Assembly: GCA_045646925.1 (NCBI GenBank)
Contig: JAZRLQ010000202.1
Coordinates: 1-12,611 of the forward strand
Direction of reading: 5' to 3'
Length of the DNA stretch: 12,611 nucleotides
From: QALR01 sp045646925
GTDB lineage: Bacteria; Bacillota; Clostridia; Oscillospirales; CAG-272
A program made the translations under genes and the position numbers. The notes beneath the pieces are model-generated. The model saw only the letters and a program-made list of their open reading frames with translations, was not told where the DNA came from and searched no databases. Positions 6,098-12,611 of the stretch are shown here, in pieces (position 1 is the first letter of the stretch; the number at the start of each line of letters is the position of its first letter).

Positions 6098-7999
6098 ATG
6101 GCAGTGAAACAGTTTAAGGCAGAAAGCCAGAAGCTTCTTGACCTGATGATAAATTCTATCTATACAAATAAGGAAATTTTTCTCCGCGAATTGATCAGTA
6201 ACGCATCCGACGCGGTAGACAAGCTCCGTTTCAAAGGACTTACCGATGAAACCGTCGGCGTTTCTTCCGATGATTTCGCGATCACGTTGGTTACTGATAA
6301 GGAAGAGCGCACGCTTCGTATTCTCGACAACGGTATCGGTATGACCAAGGAGGAGCTGGAAAACAATCTCGGTACGATTGCGAAAAGCGGCTCTCTCGAT
6401 TTTAAGACAAACCATTCTTCCGAAGAGATCGATATTATCGGTCAGTTCGGTGTAGGTTTCTATTCTTCCTTCATGGTTGCTTCCAAGGTGACGGTGGTTT
6501 CCCGTGCTTTCGGCTCTGATGAAGCGTGGAAATGGGAATCCGAAGGAACAGAAGGATATTCCATTGAGGAAGCAACGAAATCTTCCGTTGGTACCGAAAT
6601 CACGCTCTATATCAAGGACAATACGGAAAACGATAATTACGACCGTTTCCTCGACGAATACGGTATTCAGTCTCTCGTCAAGAAATACAGCGATTATATC
6701 AGATATCCCGTCAAGATGCTGATGACGCACACGCACCCTGTTCCCAAGCCCGACGATGCCGGCGACGATTGGAAGCAGGAATATGAAGAGCATAGCGAGC
6801 TTGAGACTCTCAACAGCATGATTCCGATCTGGAAGCGCAAAAAGAGCGAAACGTCTGACGAGGAATACAACGAATTCTATAAAAATAATTTTTACGATTT
6901 TGCCGATCCTGCGCGTGTGATCACGGCGAGCGGTGAAGGCGCGGTCAACTATAACGCGATCCTTTTCATTCCCGCTAATACGCCTTACGACTTCTATACC
7001 AAGGAATTCAAAAAGGGACTTGCCCTCTATTCCTCCGGCGTCATGATCATGGAAAAGTGCGAGGATCTGCTTCCCGATTACTTTAACTTCGTTCGCGGTG
7101 TCGTGGATTCCTCCGACATCAGTCTGAACATCAGCAGAGAGCTTCTGCAGCAGAATCATCAGGTTCGTCTGATGAGAAAGAACATTGAAAAGAAGATCAA
7201 AAACGAACTTCTTTCCATGTTGAAGAATGACCGTGAAAAATACGAAGCGTTCTGGAAATCCTTCGGCAGAGTATTGAAGTTTGGTGTATACGGCGATTAC
7301 GGCGCACACAAAGACGTTCTTTCCGATCTTCTCGTTTTCTATTCTGCAAAGGAAGAAAAGCTCATTACGCTTGACGAATACGTAAGCGCAATGCCCGAAG
7401 CGCAGAAATATATTTACTTCGCATCTGCAGAAACCGTGGAACGCGCGGCGAAGCTTCCCAACACGGAAGCCGTTCGGGATCATGGATTTGACGTTCTTCT
7501 TTGCACCGAGGACGTGGATGAATTCTGTCTGCAGATCCTTCGCGTATTCAAGGAAAAGAGCTTCAAGAACGTCGGCAGCGGCAATCTTGAACTCGAAACC
7601 GAAGCGGAAAAGGAAGCGGCAAAAGCGGCAGCGGAAGAAAATAAGGGCTTGCTCGGCGCTATCAAGGACGCTCTCGGTAATAAAGTAAAAGAAGTCAGAA
7701 CTTCTTCTGTGCTGAAAGAGCACCCCGTTGCGCTCTCCTCCGACGGTCCCGTATCCATTGAAATGGAAAAGGTGCTGAAAAATATGCCCGGCAACGACGG
7801 CGTAAAGAGCGAAAAGATTCTCGAGATCAATGAAAATCATTCCGTATTCGCGGCTTTGAAGCAGACTATGGCAGATGGTGACAGCGAAAAGCTTGCGCTG
7901 TACGCAGGTATTCTCTACGAACAGGCAAGACTCATCGAAGGTCTTTCTGTTGAAGATCCGATCGCATATGCAAAAGCGGTTTGTTCCTTGTTGAAATAA
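6098..7999 (+). CDS. htpG: Molecular chaperone HtpG (Hsp90)
   Basis: A 633-residue bacterial Hsp90, a homodimeric ATP-dependent cytoplasmic chaperone; the usual family length is 610-640. The N-terminal GHKL ATPase domain (about 1-215) shows LRELISNASDA with catalytic Glu31 and Asn35, DNGIGM with Asp77, and GQFGVGFYS at 115-123. The middle domain (about 230-500) carries the SLNISRELLQ motif with Arg347, which contacts the ATP gamma-phosphate. The C-terminal domain provides dimerisation, and as in other bacteria there is no MEEVD tail. The start is the ATG at 6098 with AGGAGG at 6083-6088. An in-frame ATG further upstream would overlap the promoter and lacks a ribosome binding site. The gene is alone between its promoter and a terminator. 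Confidence 0.97.
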   Translation: MAVKQFKAESQKLLDLMINSIYTNKEIFLRELISNASDAVDKLRFKGLTDETVGVSSDDFAITLVTDKEERTLRILDNGIGMTKEELENNLGTIAKSGSLDFKTNHSSEEIDIIGQFGVGFYSSFMVASKVTVVSRAFGSDEAWKWESEGTEGYSIEEATKSSVGTEITLYIKDNTENDNYDRFLDEYGIQSLVKKYSDYIRYPVKMLMTHTHPVPKPDDAGDDWKQEYEEHSELETLNSMIPIWKRKKSETSDEEYNEFYKNNFYDFADPARVITASGEGAVNYNAILFIPANTPYDFYTKEFKKGLALYSSGVMIMEKCEDLLPDYFNFVRGVVDSSDISLNISRELLQQNHQVRLMRKNIEKKIKNELLSMLKNDREKYEAFWKSFGRVLKFGVYGDYGAHKDVLSDLLVFYSAKEEKLITLDEYVSAMPEAQKYIYFASAETVERAAKLPNTEAVRDHGFDVLLCTEDVDEFCLQILRVFKEKSFKNVGSGNLELETEAEKEAAKAAAEENKGLLGAIKDALGNKVKEVRTSSVLKEHPVALSSDGPVSIEMEKVLKNMPGNDGVKSEKILEINENHSVFAALKQTMADGDSEKLALYAGILYEQARLIEGLSVEDPIAYAKAVCSLLK

Positions 8000-8015
8000 T
8001 CGATTATGGCAATAA

Positions 8016-8047
8016 AAAATCCCCTGTCTTGAATGACAGGGGATTTT
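8016..8047. terminator. Bidirectional terminator between htpG and the DUF1846 gene
   Basis: A 13-bp perfect stem pairs AAAATCCCCTGTC (8016-8028) with GACAGGGGATTTT (8035-8047) around a six-base loop. It lies 17 bases after the htpG stop and immediately next to the stop of the opposing gene, so it serves both. Confidence 0.9.
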
Positions 8048-8049
8048 GT

Positions 8050-9534
8050 TTAACCGTGGAAAAGCTTTTTCGTCTGATACTGCGGCTCGCAGGTGAGGTG
8101 GACGCCGAGCTTTTTGAATACCTTTTCGTCCACGCGAGAGAGGAGAACTGTAGAATGCGCTTCCGCGCCGCGAAGCTTGGGAAGCTGCTCGAGCGCAAGC
8201 GCCGCTTTTTCATCCGCAACGGATGCAACGGCAAGAGCAAGCAGGATCTCGTCCATATGGAGATGGGGGTTTTGGTTGCCCATATGAGTGGTCTTGAGCT
8301 TTTGGATAGGTTCAATGATGGTGGGGGAGAGAAGTCTTGTTTCATCGTCGATTCCTGCGAGATGCTTGAGCGCGTTGAGGAGCATTGCGGAGCAGGGACC
8401 GAGAAGCTCGGAGGTCTTTCCCGTAAGGATCGTACCGTCCTTCAATTCAAGTGCAACGGCAGGCGCATCGGTTTGCTCTGCTTTCTGAAGCGCGGGAATC
8501 ACGCAGGGGCGCATTTCCTTCTGAATACCGAGCTTGTTCATGATCAGCTCGATCTTCTGTACTTCGCTTTTTTCGCCGGTACCTTGTCTGACGGAGCAAA
8601 GCGCGGTGTAGTATCGACGGATAATTTCCTGACGGGAGGCTTCGTTGGCAGCTTCGTTGTCGAAAATGCAGTAGCCGATCATATTGACGCCCATATCCGT
8701 GGGGCTCTTATAGGGAGATTGTCCGTAAATTTTTTCAAACATGACCTTGAGAACGGGGAAGATCGCGATATCTCTGTTATAATTGACTGCGGACACACCG
8801 TATGCTTCAAGATGATAGGGGTCGATCATATTGACGTCGCCCATATCTGCGGTTGCAGCCTCGTAAGCGAGGTTTACGGGATGACTCAAAGCGAGATTCC
8901 AGATGGGGAATGTTTCGAATTTCGCATAGCCGGAACGAACGCCTCTTTTATGCTCGTGATAAAGCTGAGAGAGACAGGTTGCCATTTTTCCGCTTCCGGG
9001 GCCGGGAGCGGTAATGACGACGAGTTCACGAGTGGTTTCGATATATTCATTTTTGCCGAATCCGTCCTCGCTGATGATGTGAGGAATATCGGAAGGATAA
9101 TTTTCAATGGGATAGTGGCGGTATACTTTGATGCCCATAGCTTCCAGGCGTTTTTGGAAGAGCTTGGAGGAGTGTTGTTCGCTATAGTGCGTGATAACGA
9201 CGCTTCCGACGTAAAGACCGATGCGACGGAATTCGTCGATCAGACGGAGCGTGTCCAGATCATAAGTGATACCGAGGTCGCCGCGTTTCTTGTTTTTTTC
9301 AATGTCGTTCGCGGAAATGGCGATAACGATCTCTGCGCGATCGCGAAGCTCGTAGAGCATTTTGATCTTGCTGTCGGGAAGAAATCCGGGAAGTACACGG
9401 GAGGCATGATAGTCGTCGAAAAGCTTGCCGCCGAATTCAAGATAGAGTTTTCCTCCGAAGGATGAAATTCTGTCAAGAATTTTTTGCGATTGAAGAGAGA
9501 TATATTTGTCGTTATCAAAACAATTTTTAATCAT
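8050..9534 (-). CDS. DUF1846-family protein
   Basis: A 494-residue cytoplasmic protein matching the DUF1846 family, common in Firmicutes and other anaerobes. At least one structure is known, but I know of no assigned function. Recognisable features are the N-terminal FDNDKYISLQSQKILDRI stretch, KLYLEFGGKLFDDYHASRVL (29-48), a phosphate-loop-like GPGSGK (178-183) followed by MATCLSQLYHE, and FPIWNLALSHPVNLAYEAAT (209-228). The glycine-rich loop suggests a nucleotide or phosphorylated substrate, but this is inference. The ATG at 9534 is chosen because it starts the conserved N-terminus and has AGG close upstream, with a longer AGGAAAGG a few bases further. The frame is open 29 codons further upstream (to 9621), but those lack family character. 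It has its own promoter, divergent from the exporter gene. Confidence 0.9.
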   Translation of the reverse strand: MIKNCFDNDKYISLQSQKILDRISSFGGKLYLEFGGKLFDDYHASRVLPGFLPDSKIKMLYELRDRAEIVIAISANDIEKNKKRGDLGITYDLDTLRLIDEFRRIGLYVGSVVITHYSEQHSSKLFQKRLEAMGIKVYRHYPIENYPSDIPHIISEDGFGKNEYIETTRELVVITAPGPGSGKMATCLSQLYHEHKRGVRSGYAKFETFPIWNLALSHPVNLAYEAATADMGDVNMIDPYHLEAYGVSAVNYNRDIAIFPVLKVMFEKIYGQSPYKSPTDMGVNMIGYCIFDNEAANEASRQEIIRRYYTALCSVRQGTGEKSEVQKIELIMNKLGIQKEMRPCVIPALQKAEQTDAPAVALELKDGTILTGKTSELLGPCSAMLLNALKHLAGIDDETRLLSPTIIEPIQKLKTTHMGNQNPHLHMDEILLALAVASVADEKAALALEQLPKLRGAEAHSTVLLSRVDEKVFKKLGVHLTCEPQYQTKKLFHG

Positions 9535-9650
9535 AAAATCCTGTGCCTTTCCTAAATAAAAACTTGTCCGCTTGGATATTTTCGAAGCAGGGAATGCGTT
9601 TACGGACAAAACAACTCCCAAAAACAGACGCGGTCTGTCATTACCGTAAT

Positions 9651-9680
9651 ATTATAGCACAAAAATTTTATTTTTGTCCA
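9651..9680 (-). promoter_or_regulatory. Promoter of the DUF1846 gene
   Basis: On the minus strand TGGACA (9680-9675) and TATAAT (9656-9651) are 18 bases apart. A 19-base dyad fills the spacer. Confidence 0.65.
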
Positions 9681-9767
9681 TATTTCCAAACAATTTTCTT
9701 TGTAGTTTGCAAAAAATTTTTCTATCTGTCAAACTTGGGGAAAGAAGAAAGGGTTTTTTTCGGCATA

Positions 9768-9796
9768 TTGACAAAATATTGGTTTTGTGGTATAAC
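9768..9796 (+). promoter_or_regulatory. Promoter of the exporter-mgtE unit
   Basis: TTGACA (9768-9773) and TATAAC (9791-9796) are separated by 17 bases. The predicted start near 9803 gives a leader of about 55 bases to the TTG start. Confidence 0.85.
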
Positions 9797-9858
9797 AGAG
9801 AGAGCAAGGGATTTTCAAAATCTCACTGCCATTGATTATCGGAAACGGAGTTGATCAC

Positions 9859-11157
9859 TTGGAATCCAACGAATATTATAAGAAACTTTTGAATATGGCC
9901 GTTCTTGCAGGTTCGATCATGATCTCTTCCGGTGCGGAGACGCATCGCGTGGAGGACACCCTGCATCGTATTTTGGCAACGTCGAATTTTGAGCACGCAG
10001 ACGCGTTCGTGTTTACGACGGGTATGGTCGTGACCTTGTCGGATCCTTCCTGCGAAACGCTTTCCATTTCCCATCGCGTAACGGACACCTCGCGTAATTT
10101 CGGGCGCATTGCGGAAGTCAACAGCGTTTCTCGCGATTTTTGCAACGGACTCATTACCTTGGATGAGGCGACCGCCAGATTGCGAACGATCAAAACGAAA
10201 AAAAGATACAGTTCTTTTATGCACCATTTGGGATACATTTTCGCTTCCTCGGGATTCGCCGTGATGTTCGGCGGAGAGATTCCCGATGCGATCGCCACGA
10301 TCTTCTGCGGAATCATTTTGTCGATCGTTATGCTTGATTTCGGACCGAAGATCGGCAGAGGATTTGTGACGACCATTTTAGCGGCGGCGGCCATCACCAT
10401 GATGGCAACGAGCGTTTCCTATTTTTCATATCGTTTTCTGAATATTTCATTTCAAACGCATTACATGATCATCGGCTCCATGATGCCGCTCGTTCCGGGA
10501 CTTGCGATGACGACGGCGTTCCGTGATATTTTGCAGGGAGATTATCTCTCTGCCGGTTCGCGTATTCTGGAGGCGTTGATGGTTGCCGTTTGCGTTGCGA
10601 TCGGTATTGGTACGGGTATGGGATTTTCCGATATGCTTGGTCTTTCCGAAACGCTGACGCTTTCCTTCTATCTTTCCGTTGCCAACGTTCCGGAATTTCT
10701 TCTTGCCGCGGCTTCTGCCGGCGTTGCCATATTCGGTATGAGCCTCTTTTTTGATACGCCAAAAAAATGCTTCTTCGCTTGCTTTCTGAACGCTTTTCTT
10801 TCTTGGGGCGTGTATTTGATTGCCGATTATGCGGGACTTAACGGTCTTTGGGCGTCCTTCCTCTCTACCTTGGCGGCGGATCTGTTCGCGTATTACAGCG
10901 CGCGCATTCTGAAAGCGCCGGTGCTTCTTTTCCTCGTGGCAGGTATATTGCCGATGGTTCCGGGTATCAGTATCTATCAGGGTGTGTATAGCTTTATTTT
11001 CGGCGGCAATGCGGCGGAGATTCTTGCTTCTGCGTTTATGACGACGGGCGTTATTGCGCTTGCAGTCTTTTTGATGGATACCGTTCTGGATATGGAAAAG
11101 CGCATACGCGCGTATTTATTAAAGAAAAGAGAATTGATCCGTCAGACAAAAAAATAA
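9859..11157 (+). CDS. ThrE-type threonine/serine exporter, both halves fused
   Basis: A 432-residue membrane protein of the threonine/serine exporter (ThrE) family, which moves small hydroxy amino acids out of the cell using the proton gradient. The soluble N-terminal part has the family motif SSGAETHRVEDT (23-34). The first membrane bundle (about 120-255) holds MMPLVPGLAMTTAFRD (208-223). The second bundle (about 265-415) holds LPMVPGISIYQGVY (364-377), so the two halves carry matching P-x-VPG motifs. In many bacteria these halves are separate YjjP/YjjB-like proteins; here they are one chain. No ATG gives a suitable start. I choose TTG at 9859 because CGGAG (9846-9850) lies 8 bases upstream and the family N-terminus follows directly. 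An in-frame TTG at 9832 lacks a ribosome binding site. The gap to mgtE is 59 bases without a terminator, so the two are probably an operon. The substrate is inferred from family only. Confidence 0.9.
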   Translation: MESNEYYKKLLNMAVLAGSIMISSGAETHRVEDTLHRILATSNFEHADAFVFTTGMVVTLSDPSCETLSISHRVTDTSRNFGRIAEVNSVSRDFCNGLITLDEATARLRTIKTKKRYSSFMHHLGYIFASSGFAVMFGGEIPDAIATIFCGIILSIVMLDFGPKIGRGFVTTILAAAAITMMATSVSYFSYRFLNISFQTHYMIIGSMMPLVPGLAMTTAFRDILQGDYLSAGSRILEALMVAVCVAIGIGTGMGFSDMLGLSETLTLSFYLSVANVPEFLLAAASAGVAIFGMSLFFDTPKKCFFACFLNAFLSWGVYLIADYAGLNGLWASFLSTLAADLFAYYSARILKAPVLLFLVAGILPMVPGISIYQGVYSFIFGGNAAEILASAFMTTGVIALAVFLMDTVLDMEKRIRAYLLKKRELIRQTKK

Positions 11158-11216
11158 ATTTTGTTCCACCCGGGCAAAGCACGGATGATGTTATTTGAAG
11201 AAGGGATGTGATTGTA

Positions 11217-12572
11217 ATGTCTGAAGCATTCGAACTGAAAGAAAAGATCGAGGAATTTCTCGATCAACGTGATTTTTCAAGTCTGAAAAATTATCTTTTG
11301 GAGCAAAACCCCGTAGATATTGCAGAGGTATTCGATAATTTGGGCGAGAAGGAATTTTCGCTTTGCTTTCGTTTTTTGGCGAAGGAGCTTGCGACGGAGG
11401 TTTTCGTCAATCTGGACAGCGATCGACAGAAGCTTCTGATCAATGGTCTCAGTGACGCGCGATTGAAGGAAATTCTGGAAGAGATCTGTCCCGACGACGC
11501 GGCAGATCTTGTCGGAGAAATGCCCGCCGCGGTCGTTTCCCGTATTCTCAAGCATACGGATTCCGAAACGAGAGAAGCGATCAACGCGATCCTTCGTTAT
11601 CCGAAAAACAGTGCGGGCAGTATTATGACGACGGAATACGTCAGTCTGCGCCGCGATATGACGGTCGCGCAAGCGATCGCAAAAATACGACGTGAGGGTG
11701 TAGACAAGGAAACCGTCTATACCTGCTACGTAACAGAAAAAAGAAAGCTTGTCGGCGTTGTTTCCGTTCGTGCGCTTTTGATAGCAAACGACGAAGAAAT
11801 TCTTGAAAATCTGATGACGACGGAATGTATTTCCGTTCTGACGACGGATGACAGAGAAGAAGCCGTTGAGAAGATCGGCAAATACGGTTTCCTTGCGCTT
11901 CCCGTATTGGATACGGAGGAGAGGATCGTCGGTATCGTTACCGTTGACGACGCAATGGACGTCATGGAAACGGAAGCGAGTGAAGATATCGCGCAGATGG
12001 CGGCGATTCTTCCGTCGGAAAAGCCTTATTTGAAAACGAGCGCAACGAGACTTTGGTTCTCCCGTGTTCCGTGGCTTTTGCTTTTGATGATCTCGGCGAC
12101 GTTGACGTCCAAAATTATTTCTTCCTATGAAACCGCGCTTGCCGCTTGCGCTGTTCTGACTGCCTTCATTCCCATGATCATGGGTACCGGCGGTAATGCG
12201 GGCGGTCAGGCTTCCGTTACGATTATCCGAGGTCTTTCTTTGGATGAAATTCGATTGAAAGATGCACTTTGGGTTGTTTGGAAGGAGCTACGAGTTTCTC
12301 TGCTTTGCGGTATGACGCTTGCGCCCTTCGTCTTTTTGAAAGTGATGTATTTGGATGGCTTGTATGCTGAAGCGGATGGTATTCGCATTGCAATCATTGT
12401 TTCCGCAACGCTCTTCTTGGTTGTGGTTGCCGCATTCCACCTCAATATAATGGGCAGGGATATTGCTTATATAAGTAATAATATCGGGAATTATCGCTCT
12501 GCCACCATAAAGTTCAATTCTATTTTCTTTGCGCCCCATAGTGACTTTACTAAAATTGCTTGTCTTCTCTAA
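11217..12572 (+). CDS. mgtE: MgtE-type Mg2+ transporter with disrupted C-terminus
   Basis: MgtE is a homodimeric Mg2+ channel gated by cytosolic Mg2+. The frame encodes 451 residues from the ATG at 11217 (AAGGGA at 11201-11206); an in-frame GTG at 11208 is less well placed. Seen in order: the helical MgtE N-domain (about 5-125, with PDDAADLVGEMP at 92-103), two CBS domains (about 135-255), the connecting helix (about 255-275), and the membrane domain from 283 with the pore motif FIPMIMGTGGNAGGQ (317-331). Homology runs well to SATLFLVVVAA (396-406). After that the expected KxxG...PLLAKK...DPAVMASP..TT..D segment, holding the last helix and the Mg2+-coordinating Asp, is absent. It is replaced by 45 unrelated residues to a stop at 12572. 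The overall length looks normal by chance. As read, the transporter would probably not work. The cause may be an insertion, a rearrangement or an assembly join. No M-box riboswitch is seen upstream. Confidence 0.9.
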   Translation: MSEAFELKEKIEEFLDQRDFSSLKNYLLEQNPVDIAEVFDNLGEKEFSLCFRFLAKELATEVFVNLDSDRQKLLINGLSDARLKEILEEICPDDAADLVGEMPAAVVSRILKHTDSETREAINAILRYPKNSAGSIMTTEYVSLRRDMTVAQAIAKIRREGVDKETVYTCYVTEKRKLVGVVSVRALLIANDEEILENLMTTECISVLTTDDREEAVEKIGKYGFLALPVLDTEERIVGIVTVDDAMDVMETEASEDIAQMAAILPSEKPYLKTSATRLWFSRVPWLLLLMISATLTSKIISSYETALAACAVLTAFIPMIMGTGGNAGGQASVTIIRGLSLDEIRLKDALWVVWKELRVSLLCGMTLAPFVFLKVMYLDGLYAEADGIRIAIIVSATLFLVVVAAFHLNIMGRDIAYISNNIGNYRSATIKFNSIFFAPHSDFTKIACLL

Positions 12573-12611
12573 AATGGTTTTAACATCTTTTATCATATAG
12601 GCGTGAAGAAT
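12435..12611 (-). CDS. Possible partial coding region of unknown function in the foreign tail
   Basis: From the point where mgtE homology ends (about 12435) to the window edge, the minus strand has an open frame. It includes Met at 12596 and segments such as RKENRIELYGGRAIIPDI and TYISNIPAHYIEVE. The frame is open past that Met to the edge and there is no ribosome binding site before it, so the start probably lies outside. It also reads through the junction into the reverse of mgtE (to 12288), which is presumably meaningless. I do not recognise the family. The stretch is visibly more AT-rich than mgtE. Confidence 0.3.

Larger units (their letters stand above)
9535..9858. other. Intergenic control region with divergent promoters
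   Basis: This 324-base, AT-rich stretch between the DUF1846 and exporter genes holds one promoter per direction (9651-9680 minus, 9768-9796 plus). It also holds an 8-bp inverted repeat ACAAAAAT / ATTTTTGT (9659-9666 with 9670-9677) inside the minus promoter spacer. The DUF1846 leader is about 110 bases. I saw no riboswitch or small gene in it. Confidence 0.7.

Noticed and set aside
6059..7840. A 593-codon open frame on the minus strand opposite htpG.
   Set aside because: Antisense shadow of htpG. The product is rich in Phe, Ile, Val and His with no recognisable domain or ribosome binding site.
7981..9465. A 494-codon plus-strand frame opposite the DUF1846 gene.
   Set aside because: Antisense shadow. 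It begins inside the end of htpG and runs across the terminator, while the opposite strand carries a clear conserved family.
11158..11216. A Mg2+-sensing M-box riboswitch before mgtE.
   Set aside because: The gap is only 59 bases, too short for an M-box, and has no matching conserved stems. It looks like a plain intra-operon spacer.

Overview
The window looks like a chromosomal segment of a low-to-moderate-GC Gram-positive bacterium, most likely an uncultured gut Clostridia member. The grounds are strong AGGAGG-type ribosome binding sites, consensus sigma-A promoters (TTGACA-17-TATAAT), Firmicutes-like 23S signatures and the protein families present. This assignment is inference; the sequence does not name a species.

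Layout. Bases 1-757 are the 3' part of a 23S rRNA gene with an abnormal interior: a segment equivalent to roughly E. coli 2514-2610 (helices 90-93, including the A-loop) occurs twice, separated by an 86-base hairpin-forming sequence with no counterpart in normal 23S. No 5S gene follows. A strong terminator closes the rRNA unit. Then come, on the plus strand, a YgjV-family membrane protein (882-1412), a nuclease-like protein of an unnamed Clostridia family (1602-2345), a two-CBS-domain protein (2440-2925) and a cytoplasmic GH29 alpha-L-fucosidase (2958-4265). A shared bidirectional terminator separates these from guaB (IMP dehydrogenase, minus strand, 4329-5828). guaB and htpG (Hsp90, plus strand, 6098-7999) are divergently transcribed from two well-formed promoters. 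A second bidirectional terminator separates htpG from a minus-strand DUF1846 gene (8050-9534). That gene in turn diverges from a plus-strand pair: a fused ThrE-type amino-acid exporter (9859-11157) and the Mg2+ transporter mgtE (11217-12572).

The genes are mostly housekeeping or nutrient functions rather than one pathway: GTP synthesis, protein folding, amino-acid export, Mg2+ transport and fucoside hydrolysis. Each transcription unit has its own visible promoter or terminator. Three unrelated proteins carry CBS (adenine-nucleotide-sensing) modules.

The two places that do not look ordinary are the ends. At the left, the 23S carries the diverged partial duplication. At the right, mgtE loses homology abruptly after codon 406 (base ~12434), and an AT-richer sequence of unknown origin runs to the window edge, removing the last membrane helix. 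Both could be biological (intervening sequence, recombination, insertion) or assembly chimeras. The sequence alone cannot decide, so read-level checks are named. No CRISPR array, tRNA, complete insertion sequence or recognisable defence system was seen.
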